From: JACMJL01 sp963791805
Lineage (GTDB): Bacteria > Bacillota > Clostridia > Clostridiales > Clostridiaceae
Assembly: GCA_963791805.1 (NCBI GenBank)
Contig: CAWBTU010000006.1
Coordinates: forward strand, 558,001 to 622,000
Direction: 5' to 3'
DNA: 64,000 nt
The notes beneath the pieces were generated by a model. The model saw only the letters and a program-made list of their open reading frames with translations, was not told the origin of the DNA and searched no databases. Shown here in pieces: positions 43,051-52,136 of the stretch (position 1 is its first letter; every line of letters starts with the position of its first letter). The translations under genes were made by a program, and so were the position numbers.

Positions 43051-44535
43051 TTAAGCGGCTTGCAAAATCAATTTTTTGAGATCTGACTCAAAAGGCAGAT
43101 CCCAGGCATCGAGATGTTGTAGCATCAAGATGCTATAGAGGCGGCAGTACCACATCTTAGTAGAGCGGTGTCTGCCGCTTTCTAATAGAAAGTCTAATTT
43201 CTGGCGTTTATTTGAACGCTCTACAGATGTTCTTGCATTATATTCTATTTTCCATTCTCGACTATCTCTTGGCGGTATATTTATCAGCCTTGGATTATCC
43301 TTCATCGCCAGATGTACGGTTCTTCCATACTTGGAATCAGAACAAGGTTGCTCGCAAGAACAGCCATATTTCCTACTTATCAGTGGACAGCGAAATTTGA
43401 TACGATGTTTGTTTTTTTCAACACCATCATGGTTCATCTGCCTACCGGCTTTGCAGATGGGAATACCATCTTTATTGAGGGTAAAGTCATTTTTATATTT
43501 TACCTTGATGCCGCGTTTTTCATTTAAGTCAATGAAAGGTGTAATGTTTTTGCGTTTAAAATACTCATAAAAAGGCATAGCATCATGAGCGGAATCAAGA
43601 AGAACCTTGTTAATGTTGAACTCAGGAAGAAAACTCTTCATTGGGAAAAAAGCATGAATGAATCCATGAGAATCATGCCTTGAAGCTGGACCAAGCAAAG
43701 GAAATACAGGAAGGTCACTCACAGAATCAGAAGCAACTAACATGTATAGATCATAACCATGATAAAAGCAGTCTCTTGAGGAATCCCAGCCAATGTTACA
43801 GTCAGGTTGTGAAAAGAACCTATCACAGTTGCAGTTAGCAATTCCTTTTGAACCACAGTCGCAGACACGATGTTTTCGCTCCCTTGCGGAAGTAACTACT
43901 GGAGTGCCATCACCTGCAAGAGCCAGATTTTCTGGAGTGATGAGACCTTTTTGGACTGAAATATTAAGAAACTCATTTTTATAGATATTGAAAAGAGAGC
44001 CGTAAGGCTGTTCATCAATGTTAAAAACTGTTCCTTCTAGTTCCTCTAATAGTTGGTCAACTGTTGTTTTTTCAATAGGTGCGGATTTTTGACCCTTCTT
44101 TTTAGGTTTCTTAATAGAAACTTTTAAAGGATGCAGATTGGGAGTAAGATTATTGTTATCGCAATCCCAGAGGCGATCGAAGAAGTCGTAAAAAGTACCC
44201 ACACCAGGGGTGTTGCCAACTTCAAAACCGCTCAAAATAGCATAAAGAGGATTAATCTTAAGCTGTTCAGCCCAGTTAGTAATTGAAGTTATTTTAAAAT
44301 TAAGCGATAGCAGATAGGAACGGTGCATACAAGAAGGAGTTCTAGGTCTTGGACCGAAAACAGAATATTTGCTTTTCAAATGGTCATCGGTATAAGAAAG
44401 ATCTAAATTCCAGAAACGATCGATTATATCCCAAGTAGAACGAGCAATAGCATCAGGATTAGGATAATATTTGCAAAGCATTTCAACAACAAATTTTTGA
44501 TAGGCGGCATGACCGCCAGAGTTAACAGGTAACAT
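43051..44535 (-). CDS. DDE transposase
   Basis: 494 residues from ATG 44535, chosen because TTGGAGGC lies 10 bases upstream; an earlier in-frame ATG at 44613 would run through the IS leader hairpin. The likely DDE triad is D in LAGDGTPVV, D in VLLDSAHDAM and E in TSVERSNKRQKLDFLLE. A Cys-rich insert (VCDCGSKGIANCNCDRFF and later GCSCEQPC) suggests bound zinc. The frame is intact, so it could be active. Proline and charged residues dominate around 155-180 (KKPKKKGQ). Confidence 0.85.
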   Translation of the reverse strand: MLPVNSGGHAAYQKFVVEMLCKYYPNPDAIARSTWDIIDRFWNLDLSYTDDHLKSKYSVFGPRPRTPSCMHRSYLLSLNFKITSITNWAEQLKINPLYAILSGFEVGNTPGVGTFYDFFDRLWDCDNNNLTPNLHPLKVSIKKPKKKGQKSAPIEKTTVDQLLEELEGTVFNIDEQPYGSLFNIYKNEFLNISVQKGLITPENLALAGDGTPVVTSARERKHRVCDCGSKGIANCNCDRFFSQPDCNIGWDSSRDCFYHGYDLYMLVASDSVSDLPVFPLLGPASRHDSHGFIHAFFPMKSFLPEFNINKVLLDSAHDAMPFYEYFKRKNITPFIDLNEKRGIKVKYKNDFTLNKDGIPICKAGRQMNHDGVEKNKHRIKFRCPLISRKYGCSCEQPCSDSKYGRTVHLAMKDNPRLINIPPRDSREWKIEYNARTSVERSNKRQKLDFLLESGRHRSTKMWYCRLYSILMLQHLDAWDLPFESDLKKLILQAA

Positions 44536-44573
44536 AAAAAATTGCCTCCAATCGAAAAATATACCTTGTAAAT

Positions 44574-44603
44574 AAGGGGCGCTACGCGCCACATTTTTCG
44601 ATA
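44574..44603. other. GC-rich hairpin in the IS leader
   Basis: GGCGC-TAC-GCGCC at about 44578-44590 stands out in AT-rich sequence and is followed on the plus strand by ATTTTT. Between the right end and the transposase start, such a stem could block transcription entering the element (as known for other ISs; inference here). Confidence 0.5.
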
Positions 44604-44726
44604 TTATTGTCAAGTATTTTTAACAATAAAAGTGGGGGATTTTAATAAAAAAGGAATCTGAAAGCCAGTTAAATCAAGGCTTGGAGATTCCGAGAGTATA
44701 TTATATCAAAAGGGAGGTTAACTTAT

Positions 44727-44774
44727 ATGACGGTGATTGTTTCACCGCTTACAAATATCTTAGGTGTTTCTTAA
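44727..44774 (+). other. Fifteen-codon open frame with a strong ribosome site
   Basis: AAAAGGGAGG precedes ATG 44727, which encodes MTVIVSPLTNILGVS and then stops. It is probably the truncated start of a gene that once continued into the broken CHAP region, with the IS and deletions around it. A functional leader peptide is possible but unsupported. Confidence 0.35.
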
Positions 44775-44793
44775 ATTTTTCATGGACATATTT

Positions 44794-45070
44794 CTACTTA
44801 TGGTTAATGTATGTCTTGTTACTCCTAAATTTATTGAAGTAGCAAAACTAGAACTTCAAAAAGGTTTTAAAGAACATATATTACCTAGTGGGAAAGGAGA
44901 TAATATAAATCCATATGGTGAATGGTATGGTATGAATGGGTCAACCTTGGTGTGCTATGTTTGTTTCATGGTGTGCAAATAAAGCTGGTGTACTTGGTAG
45001 TATAGTACCAAGGTACGCCTCATGTGAAGCTGGTGCAGATTGGTATAGAAATCGTGGAAGATATAGATCA
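44794..45070 (+). pseudogene. Broken CHAP-domain amidase/peptidase gene
   Basis: The first frame reads FIEVAKLELQKGFKEH...GEWYGMN, and the continuing CHAP motif GQPWCAMFVSWCANKAG lies in the next frame. One extra G in the GGG at 44938-44940 explains the shift. The catalytic Cys (PWCAMF) is present, but the domain ends early: after YRNRGRYRSR near 45070 the sequence changes to transposase-like. No signal peptide or intact start. CHAP domains cut peptidoglycan in phage lysins and autolysins. Confidence 0.7.
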
Positions 45071-45352
45071 AGATTCCATGGAAAAATGAATTTTGTAGCT
45101 GGTATTTGTGAAAAACTAAAAGTTTCTGAAATAATTGAGAACTCCCTGTCAAAACGCAATGGGCGGAAGCCCGATATTCCACATGGAACTTTGGCTGAAA
45201 TGATGATAGTGAATTTATGCGATAGCCACAAACCCCTATATTTAATACAAGAATACTATGAACAGAAGGATTTAGAAGGTATTTTTAATACTCAAATTGA
45301 TATTGAACAGCTTAATGATGATAGGTTTTCAAACTATCTCGATCAATTATAA
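45071..45352 (+). pseudogene. IS1634-type transposase N-terminal fragment (DUF4277-like)
   Basis: Joined in frame to the truncated CHAP sequence. It reads GKMNFVAGICEKLKVSEIIEN, then GTLAEMMIVNLC, HKPLYLIQEYYEQKDLEGI and QLNDDRFSNYLDQL. These match the N-terminal domain of IS1634-family transposases (NKPLYL...LNDDRLGRALD pattern). The DDE domain is missing, so this is a remnant that truncated the CHAP gene. Confidence 0.65.
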
Positions 45353-45367
45353 GTCGCAGGCCCTTTA

Positions 45368-45892
45368 TTATTTGGTTATATTTCCATTAATACAATTTAA
45401 AAAATCAGCTCTATCCTCTAATGATTTAAAGGTTACTAGTGGTATTTGTATATATCCTGTTTTATGATGAATATATATATATTTATCTGTAACTACTAAA
45501 TTGTCTATATTACTCCATAAAGCCTTTAATTCAATAGATGCACTTTTTTTTATTATTTCGTTTTCATTTAACATGATTGTTATTGTTGAATTATTGTGTT
45601 TTTTTAAATCAAAAACTATTTTAATTGATAAACGTCTAGAAATGTTTGCTAACAAGTTATTCAGTTTAGGAGATACTAATAACCAAGTTAAGCCCAATAA
45701 TAATAAAAGTAATGTAGTTAATAATGAACTATTATCCCAAGGGTAAACTGTAGTAATAATAAGGAACGCCATAACTGTAATTGGAAACCATATAAAAATC
45801 TTTCTTCTGATTTTTAATAATTTAGAATCTTTAGTAAGATAATTATTATAGTCAACATGATATTGAATATCATCTTTAAATTTAATTTCCAT
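45368..45892 (-). CDS. YcxB-like membrane protein, copy 1
   Basis: 174 residues. Two membrane helices (about 32-48 and 56-75) follow a 30-residue cytoplasmic start (IKFKDDIQYHVDYNNYLTKDSK). The C-terminal YcxB-type domain has ITIMLNENEIIKKSASIELKALWSNIDNLVVTDKYIYIHHKTGYIQIP. Function unknown. Downstream of a close paralogue with 23 bases between them, so they are a tandem duplicate in one operon. GGAGGATTT precedes the ATG. Confidence 0.8.
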   Translation of the reverse strand: MEIKFKDDIQYHVDYNNYLTKDSKLLKIRRKIFIWFPITVMAFLIITTVYPWDNSSLLTTLLLLLLGLTWLLVSPKLNNLLANISRRLSIKIVFDLKKHNNSTITIMLNENEIIKKSASIELKALWSNIDNLVVTDKYIYIHHKTGYIQIPLVTFKSLEDRADFLNCINGNITK

Positions 45893-45915
45893 AAATCCTC
45901 CTGTGAAAAAGTAAA

Positions 45916-46413
45916 TTAATCACTTATTTTTTTATTAATATAATCTAAAAAATCATTATTTTCTTTTTTAGATTTAAAAGCTACTAATGGAATCTGAATA
46001 TAACCTCCGTTATGATGAATATATATATATTTGTCTTTAATTATTAAATTGTCTATATTATTCCACGAAACCTTAATTTCAGCAGATATATTTTTCATTA
46101 TTATTTCGTTTTCATTTAACACCATTGTTATTATTGAATCAATTTCATAAATATCCTTGAAAAATACATATGCAATCTTATTTGATAGTAAAGGATAAAC
46201 CTTATAATTTATTAATACAAAAATTAGTCCAATTCCTACTTCAATTAATAATCTTGGTAAAGGTATTGTATTCCATAGATATTGAAATATAAGTATTGTA
46301 AACGGTAACCAAATAAGAAAAATCTTTCTTATTTTAAATATTATAAATCTTTCTGACATATATCTTTCGAAGTCAACATGGTATTGAATATCCTTTTTAA
46401 ATTTAATCTCCAT
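45916..46413 (-). CDS. YcxB-like membrane protein, copy 2
   Basis: 165 residues from ATG 46413, which has GGGGGGATTT directly upstream; an in-frame codon at 46443 lacks a site. Same layout as its neighbour: IKFKKDIQYHVDFERYM, two helices, then MVLNENEIIMKN and LIIKDKYIYIHHNGGYIQIPLVAFKS. The pair differ mainly in the helices and are about half identical by eye. They stand in an accessory stretch beside mobile-element debris. Confidence 0.8.
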   Translation of the reverse strand: MEIKFKKDIQYHVDFERYMSERFIIFKIRKIFLIWLPFTILIFQYLWNTIPLPRLLIEVGIGLIFVLINYKVYPLLSNKIAYVFFKDIYEIDSIITMVLNENEIIMKNISAEIKVSWNNIDNLIIKDKYIYIHHNGGYIQIPLVAFKSKKENNDFLDYINKKISD

Positions 46414-46648
46414 AAATCCCCCCACCAATATTAAAAAATGCACAATATTTGTAACAATTATTCATATAACATGGATGGTAAAATATAAATTTTAATAAAA
46501 TCTATAACTATTATTCTAGTATGATTACTTAATATCCTACATTTCCTTTATAAGTATAATATTCTAAATTTAACTATTTGTAAAGTTTATACTACAATTA
46601 TAATATTAGTTGTAATATTTGGACTATTTTAGAAAAGGAGATAATTAC

Positions 46649-46859
46649 ATGAAAAATATTGGTAAGTGGAACAATGATTTTAACTAGCATTCCTATAACA
46701 TCTGTAATGGTTGCACAAACTACGTCATCAAAATCTCCAATAATCATTACAGCTTATGAAGAAATTGGGCAAGCAAAAGTTACTAATTGTTATTCTTTAG
46801 AGGTACATGTATCTGGTAAAATAGTAATGATGTATCTATATCTTTTCAATAGTAAATAG
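46649..46859 (+). pseudogene. Small exported protein gene with a one-base frameshift
   Basis: AAAAGGAG precedes ATG 46649 (MKNI), but this frame stops after 12 codons. The next frame continues as VSGTMILTSIPITSVMVAQTTS, which completes a signal peptide. Dropping one G from the GG at 46661-46662 joins them into a 69-residue protein that ends GKIVMMYLYLFNSK. I do not recognise the mature part. The surrounding 46444-46648 and 46860-47160 stretches are very AT-rich and show nothing else. Confidence 0.5.
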
Positions 46860-47182
46860 ATATTTAAGACATTTCAAACGTTTTTTTGTATAATTCATAA
46901 GTTTTCTATACAGCTTTTACAAATAAAATTGTAAAGTATATTTAAATTCTTTTGCTTGAGAAAAACTAATTTATTTTAGCATTTATTTTAATAATTGTTA
47001 TTATTTTTAGACTATTTATATGAAAGTTGGTGATTTCTGTCGTAATTTGAAGAATAGTATAAAATTTTTAAGGAACAAGTTAAATTTGCCTAAGTATACA
47101 AATAATTATTTCTATGATAACATTTTATTGAGCATATTATTAAGATATTGGAACATAATAAAAACTGTATGGAGGTAGTGTG

Positions 47183-48109
47183 ATGGCAACAGAACCAGTA
47201 GTTAAAATTAAGAACTTAAAGAAGAAAATTGGTAAAAAAGTAATTATTGATGGACTTAGCTTCGAAGTTAGACCAGGTGAAGTTTTTGGATTTTTAGGTC
47301 CAAATGGAGCAGGAAAAACTACAACTATAAGAATGCTTTTAGGGTTAATTTCTATAACAGAGGGCGAGATTTTTATCAATGGCTTTAGTATAACTAAAGA
47401 TTTTGAAAAAGCTATAGAGCATGTTGGTGGAATCGTTGAAAATCCAGATTTATATAAACATTTAACAGGGTATCAAAATTTAGTCCATTATTGGCGTATG
47501 TATCCAGATGTTAAGAAGGAACGTATTGATGAAGTTATAAAAATTGTAGGTTTAGATAAAAGAATCAATGATAAAGTTAAAACTTATTCCTTAGGTATGC
47601 GTCAAAGACTTGGACTTGCACAAGCTTTACTTAATGAACCTAATCTATTAGTTCTAGATGAGCCAACAAATGGATTGGATCCTGCAGGAATACATGAGCT
47701 TAGGGCGCACCTAAGAACTTTAGCTGCAGAGCAAAATATAGCAGTTTTAGTTTCAAGTCACCTACTTACTGAGATGGAGCTAATGTGTGATAGAGTAGCT
47801 ATCATACAAAACGGAAAGCTAGTTAAAATTGAAACTGTTAGAGAATTAATTGATGATGACAAAGCCTCAGTAGTTGCAATCCAAGCAGAACCTATGGACA
47901 AGACTGAAAATTATCTAAAGAGTTTAAAAAGAGGGTATAAACCTGTAATTAATAATAAAGAAATAGAAATAGTAGAAAAGATAGAAAATATCCCTGAATT
48001 AGTTTCACAGCTCGTTGGGCAAGGAATAAAAATTTACGGAGTACATATGGTTCAACAGAGTTTAGAAGACAAATTCCTAGAGATGACAGGGGGTAATGGA
48101 ATTGAATAA
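47183..48109 (+). CDS. ABC transporter ATP-binding protein (bacitracin/lantibiotic exporter type)
   Basis: 308 residues from ATG 47183, seven bases after GGAGG (a GTG just before it is possible). Walker A GPNGAGKTT, signature YSLGMRQRLGLAQAL, Walker B LLVLDEPTNGLDPAG and the switch His in VSSHLLTEME. The C-terminal 80 residues are the extra domain of BcrA/CcmA-type subunits. It pairs with the ABC-2 permease that overlaps its 3' end. Substrate is not readable; the class commonly confers resistance to peptide antibiotics. Confidence 0.94.
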   Translation: MATEPVVKIKNLKKKIGKKVIIDGLSFEVRPGEVFGFLGPNGAGKTTTIRMLLGLISITEGEIFINGFSITKDFEKAIEHVGGIVENPDLYKHLTGYQNLVHYWRMYPDVKKERIDEVIKIVGLDKRINDKVKTYSLGMRQRLGLAQALLNEPNLLVLDEPTNGLDPAGIHELRAHLRTLAAEQNIAVLVSSHLLTEMELMCDRVAIIQNGKLVKIETVRELIDDDKASVVAIQAEPMDKTENYLKSLKRGYKPVINNKEIEIVEKIENIPELVSQLVGQGIKIYGVHMVQQSLEDKFLEMTGGNGIE

Positions 48110-49055
48110 AATGGTTAATTTAATTAAGAATGAAAACATGAAACTCGCACATAAACTAAGCACATTAGTAATGATAGGAATATTAGTTTTAATTACAATT
48201 ATTTTTGGACTTGTATTTAAGTTTGGATTTGGTGACACTAGTACTAATCACTGGAAACAAAACTTGGCTCAAGACAATATAGACTATCAAAAAACAATAG
48301 ACAAATCAGGAACACCTAAAGGTGTGAAAACAAACTTAAGAAACAAAATAAAGGTTAACGAATATAGAATTCAGAACAATAAAAGACCAGTAGAGGATAG
48401 ATCTCTATGGGGATTCGTAAGTGGTGCAACAGGAGCAATTTCATTTATTTCTCTTTTTACAATTATTATTGGAAGTGGTATAGTTGCAAATGAGTTCTCA
48501 AATGGAACTATAAAATTATTACTCATAAGGCCCTCTAAGCGGTGGAAGATATTATTATCAAAGTATCTCACTGTAATGGGATATGCATTATTTATGTTAT
48601 GTATTTTATTTGTAACATCATTTTTACTAGGAGGAATATTATTTGGTTTTAAAGGTGTAAATGAGCCTTTCATAAAATATGCCAACGGTCATATTACTGA
48701 AGTTAACATGATTGCGCATACTATGGGAGTTTATGGACTTAAATGTATAGACCTAGTTATGATGGTGTCGTTAGCATTTATGATTTCCACAGTTTTCCGT
48801 AATAGTGGAATTGCAATAGGAATTGGAGTATTTCTATTAACTATTGGTAGTACAATAACAGGATTACTTGCACAATTCTTTACATGGCCCAAATATATTC
48901 TTTTTGCAAATACAGATTTAAGTCAGTATCTAAATGGTACACCGCTTATTGATGGAATGACTATGACATTTTCTATTATTGTAATAATTATTTACTTTAT
49001 TATCTTTAATGCTATATCTTTTTTAGGTTTTATAAAGAGAGATGTAGCAGCGTAA
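48096..49055 (+). CDS. ABC-2 family transporter permease
   Basis: 319 residues. About six helices: one at 23-45, an external stretch to about 105, and five more from 110 to 315. The segment VANEFSNGTIKLLLIRPSKRWKILLSKY is a typical ABC-2 coupling region. The start is ambiguous: ATG 48096 overlaps the ATPase gene and is close to GGGGG; TTG 48102 and ATG 48111 have better spacing or sit after the stop. Functions with the ATPase as an exporter. Confidence 0.9.
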   Translation: MELNKMVNLIKNENMKLAHKLSTLVMIGILVLITIIFGLVFKFGFGDTSTNHWKQNLAQDNIDYQKTIDKSGTPKGVKTNLRNKIKVNEYRIQNNKRPVEDRSLWGFVSGATGAISFISLFTIIIGSGIVANEFSNGTIKLLLIRPSKRWKILLSKYLTVMGYALFMLCILFVTSFLLGGILFGFKGVNEPFIKYANGHITEVNMIAHTMGVYGLKCIDLVMMVSLAFMISTVFRNSGIAIGIGVFLLTIGSTITGLLAQFFTWPKYILFANTDLSQYLNGTPLIDGMTMTFSIIVIIIYFIIFNAISFLGFIKRDVAA

Positions 49056-49071
49056 GGAAAATAAATCTCAA

Positions 49072-49110
49072 AAAAGTCCTGCAGAAGAAATTAATCTGCA
49101 GGACTTTTTA
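49072..49110. terminator. Terminator after the ABC exporter pair
   Basis: AAAAAGTCCTGCAG pairs perfectly with CTGCAGGACTTTTT (about 49073-49110) with an 11-base loop. The minus-strand small gene ends inside the same hairpin. Confidence 0.88.
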
Positions 49111-49309
49111 AAATTCTGTAAATAGAATGACTATTGGACATATGGATGTTTTCGTAAATGCTTAATGGAGTAGAATTGGGCTGAGTAATTTTTATTGTGG
49201 ATTTTTGATTTTCAAAAGATACTAATTTTCTATAGGTAATAAATTGAGAATAAGAAAAAAATGAAACTAGAAAAAAAGTAGTAAGAATAAGAACGAACCT
49301 AAATTTCAT
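49091..49309 (-). CDS. Small single-span or secreted protein of unknown function
   Basis: 72 residues from ATG 49309, with AAAGGATG upstream. A hydrophobic start (KFRFVLILTTFFLVSFFSYS) is either a signal or an anchor; the rest is polar, including QPNSTPLSIYENIHMSNSHSIYRIL. Its last codons form part of the shared terminator. No family is recognised; a chance frame cannot be excluded. Confidence 0.45.
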   Translation of the reverse strand: MKFRFVLILTTFFLVSFFSYSQFITYRKLVSFENQKSTIKITQPNSTPLSIYENIHMSNSHSIYRILKSPAD

Positions 49310-49413
49310 TGTAAGGCATCCTTTCATATAGTATTAAGTCTAGTTTAATGATATATAATCTTAAATGTGTAACATTAGGATTAATATTAGTTACAGAAAG
49401 GTTACAATAATTT

Positions 49414-49866
49414 CTATTTTCCTTCTTCAAGTCTATCGACGGCTTCCCGTATAGCTATTTCATTAGATTTTGTTGCCTTGCCAATATTACCACAAAGCAT
49501 ATTCCATATAACATTATGATCGTCTACAATACAACTAAAATCATGTTGGCTCCATCTGGCCGCAATTACTAAAAGTTGCTTACTTTCAGTGTTCTGATTT
49601 AAATAAGTAGCTTCTTTTAGTATTTTTTTAACATTTCCAGTATTAACTTCTCTAGTACCCCAAATTTCATCATCCTGTGCAATAATTAAACTGTTAGCCA
49701 TTTCATGCATTTCAACTTCTAACGCATTAAGTGTAATTTTAGTATCTTCTATTTTAGAAACTTTTTCCTCGTGTATTTGTGATTTTGTTACATTATAAGA
49801 AATAGTTAAAACAATAAGAGCAACTAATAGAGCTATTCCACTACGTGTTATGAAATTTCTTTTCAT
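49414..49866 (-). CDS. DUF6241-like membrane-anchored protein
   Basis: 150 residues from ATG 49866, after GGTGGTGAT. One N-terminal membrane helix (about 9-24), then an outside domain with MHEMANSLIIAQDDEIWGTREVNTGNVKKIL and ARWSQHDFSCIVDDHNVIWNMLCGNIGKA. The H-M-x-x-Q/D...W, then W-x-x-x-D-F-S-x-x-x-x-D-H-N pattern resembles DUF6241 proteins of Bacillales and clostridia. Function unknown. Single gene. Confidence 0.65.
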   Translation of the reverse strand: MKRNFITRSGIALLVALIVLTISYNVTKSQIHEEKVSKIEDTKITLNALEVEMHEMANSLIIAQDDEIWGTREVNTGNVKKILKEATYLNQNTESKQLLVIAARWSQHDFSCIVDDHNVIWNMLCGNIGKATKSNEIAIREAVDRLEEGK

Positions 49867-50010
49867 AGATATCACCACCAATCGATTGTAAATATATTAT
49901 TTAATTACCATATTATACCATAAAAATGAAATTATTTAAACGAAAAATATTTTTTTTCTTTAAATTTGTAGCAAAATGAGATAACTGTTGATAAAAAAAT
50001 GGTTTTTATA

Positions 50011-50039
50011 TTGTCAAATTATATTGCCGGTGCTAAAAT
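50011..50039 (+). promoter_or_regulatory. Sigma-A type promoter of the MFS exporter gene
   Basis: TTGTCA (50011-50016), 17-base spacer, TAAAAT (50034-50039). The -10 overlaps the left arm of the large palindrome that follows. Confidence 0.65.
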
Positions 50040-50079
50040 AAGTTTATCGTTAAAATTACTTTAACGATAAACTTATTTT
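50035..50079 (+). promoter_or_regulatory. Twenty-base perfect palindrome at the MFS promoter (operator or attenuator)
   Basis: AAAATAAGTTTATCGTTAAA (50035-50054) pairs perfectly with TTTAACGATAAACTTATTTT (50060-50079) around a 5-base loop. It covers the -10 and the expected transcript start. It could be an operator for a dimeric repressor, perhaps the ArsR-type protein encoded at 51469, or an attenuator hairpin ending in a U-run. Confidence 0.7.
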
Positions 50080-50108
50080 TATAACCATTGGTTTAGGAGT
50101 GTAATTAT

Positions 50109-51403
50109 ATGAATTTAAAACTTTTGAAAGAAAGATCTTTTTCACTACTTATGCTAGGAAAGTTCTTATCTATTGCAGGAACACAAATGCAGGATTTTGC
50201 ATTGTCTTTGTATGTACTAAAACGTACTGGTTCAGCAACACTATTTGCTACAGTTATTATTGTTGCATTAATTCCACAGCTAATACTTAGTCCTATAGCA
50301 GGAGTTTTTGCAGACTGGTTGGACAGAAAAAAAATTATTATTTATCTAGATATGTTAAGTGGAATAGTAGTTGTAGGGTTTGCAATAATTTATCTAGTTA
50401 TAGGAGAGCTGACTTTACCTCTTATTTATGTATTAGTTATTCTATTAACTTTGGCATCTGCGTTATATCAACCAGCAATAAATACGGTAATTCCTACAAT
50501 TGTAAAAAAGGATGATTTATTAGAGGCAAATTCTGTTAGTACCATAATAATGAATATGGGAAACTTAATTGCACCATTATTAGCAGGTATTTTATTTGGT
50601 TTAAATGGGTTATTTATAATTTTAGCGATAAATGCCTTTAGTTTTATAACTGCAGCTATTGTAGAAATATTTATAAATATACCTAAAGCAAACAAAATGC
50701 CTGAAAAGATAAATTTAAAAGTATTTAAAAATGACTTTGCAGAAGGTTTGAATTTTATTAAGGAGCGAAAGTTGCTTTTAAATATAATAATACTTGCTTC
50801 ACTAGTTAATTTTATATTTAGTCCTTTGTTTTCAACAGGTATTATTTTTATTACAAAAAAACTACTTAAAGTATCGGATTTTCAATTTGGTTTAATGCAA
50901 ACACTTATAATGGCTTCCATGATTTTGACACCACTTATTTCAAGTAAATATACTAAAAAATATTCACTAGGTAAATTAGTGTTTTTAGGAATTTTTTCAT
51001 GTTCACTTCTAATAGGGATTATGGCAGTTATACCATCTCCTTTCTATTTAAATTTGTTTAGAAGTAATTTGGTTCCCTATATATGTATTACATTACTATT
51101 TTTTCTTATTGCTGCAATGACAGTTACAATTAATATAGCATTAGGCACATTATTTCAAAAATAGTTCCATTATCTATGATGGGGAGAGTAAGCACTGTAA
51201 TGAGTACTTGTTGCATGGCCATATCTCCTTTGGGTCTTATAATATTTGGAGTTTTATATGATTCAATAAGTGCATGGATGTGCATTCTTATAAGTGCTAT
51301 AATAATGCTTGTGACTATAATGTTTTTTAAAGATGCTCTATATAGTACTGAGGATAATGAGAGTATAGATATTAATTTTTCTAAGGAATTTAATCTTAGC
51401 TAA
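50109..51403 (+). pseudogene. MFS drug/macrolide-type exporter with a one-base frameshift
   Basis: The first frame (50109-51164, 351 residues) covers helices 1-10 or 11: LLMLGKFLSIAGTQMQDFALSLYV, the loop FADWLDRKKIIIYLDM and YQPAINTVIPTIV are typical of MefA-like exporters. It stops in LFQK, yet the next frame resumes at once with VPLSMMGRVSTVMSTC and ends at 51403. Adding one A to the 5-A run at 51157-51161 restores LFQKIVPLSMMGRV and a protein of about 431 residues. Either a recent loss of the last two helices, a phase-variable tract or a sequence error. AGGAGTG precedes the ATG. Confidence 0.8.
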
Positions 51404-51468
51404 TATAAAACTGTTTTAATAGTTTCCAATACAAAAAAATAATCTATAATATTTTTAGAGGTGATATC

Positions 51469-52038
51469 ATGGAGGATAGGATTGTTCTCTCAACTGTTGA
51501 AAAGATAAAAGCATTATCAGACCCTTACAGATATAAAATTTTAATGGCATTTTATAAAAAGAAACAACCAGCCACAGTAAAAGAAATAGCTACCTACATA
51601 GATGAAGTCCCGGCAAATGTACACTATCACGTAAAGAAGATGGAAAAAGCAGGAATATTGAAGCTCATTTATACTAAAGAAATAAAGGGCATTATTGCGA
51701 AATATTATGAGCCTACTGCAAAAATTTTTGATATCCAATATCCTGATTCATGTGAAATGGATAAAAATCTTTTGCTATGTGAAAATCAGCGTATGATTTC
51801 ACAAATATATGATGATAGTAAAAATACTTTTAATGAACAGTTAGCTTATTATTCAGACGGAAAAGAGAAAGCTGGTAAAATATCTATGGAGGACTTATAC
51901 CTAACAGATGAAGAGGCCAATGAATTTGAATCTTATATTATAGAATTTATGAACAAGCACAATATGGTAGATAGAAATAAGTCAGATTTAAATATGCATC
52001 ACTGTTTTTTTAGTCTTTGTAAAATTTACAATAAATAA
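51469..52038 (+). CDS. ArsR-type winged-helix transcriptional regulator
   Basis: 189 residues. N-terminal winged helix (about 8-75): KIKALSDPYRYKILMAF, then TVKEIATYIDEVPANVHYHVKKMEKAGILKLI. The C-terminal 110 residues are a separate, mostly helical effector domain of unknown ligand. GAGGTGATAT precedes the ATG. It lies 65 bases behind the MFS exporter gene on the same strand and so is a good candidate for its regulator; such HTH_20-type proteins often sit beside exporters. A hairpin terminator follows. Confidence 0.88.
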   Translation: MEDRIVLSTVEKIKALSDPYRYKILMAFYKKKQPATVKEIATYIDEVPANVHYHVKKMEKAGILKLIYTKEIKGIIAKYYEPTAKIFDIQYPDSCEMDKNLLLCENQRMISQIYDDSKNTFNEQLAYYSDGKEKAGKISMEDLYLTDEEANEFESYIIEFMNKHNMVDRNKSDLNMHHCFFSLCKIYNK

Positions 52039-52101
52039 TGGTTCCGAATAAATCATAAGTAATTAGAAAGATATATTTGAATTAAACCAACATATTTGTA
52101 G

Positions 52102-52136
52102 TGAAGGACTGCTGTTTTCTGTCCTTCTTTAATTTT
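52102..52136 (+). terminator. Terminator after the ArsR-type gene
   Basis: GAAGGAC pairs with GTCCTTC (about 52102-52126), followed by TTTAATTTT. A second hairpin, ACGAATATA/TATATTCGT (52209-52241), in the same gap lacks a T-run and is unexplained. Confidence 0.7.

Larger units (their letters stand above)
42893..44696 (-). mobile_element. Complete insertion sequence with DDE transposase
   Basis: The element is bounded by an 11-base inverted repeat, CTCTCGGAATC at 42893-42903 and its complement GATTCCGAGAG at 44686-44696. It encloses one transposase gene and is about 1.8 kb. A target duplication could not be fixed because both flanks are TA-rich. Its insertion separates argC from a broken CHAP gene. 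Family assignment (IS4/IS5/IS1182 neighbourhood) is not secure. Confidence 0.65.

Noticed and set aside
44764..44982. A separate 72-codon gene
   Set aside because: It is the first frame of the frameshifted CHAP gene, joined to the next frame by removing one G.
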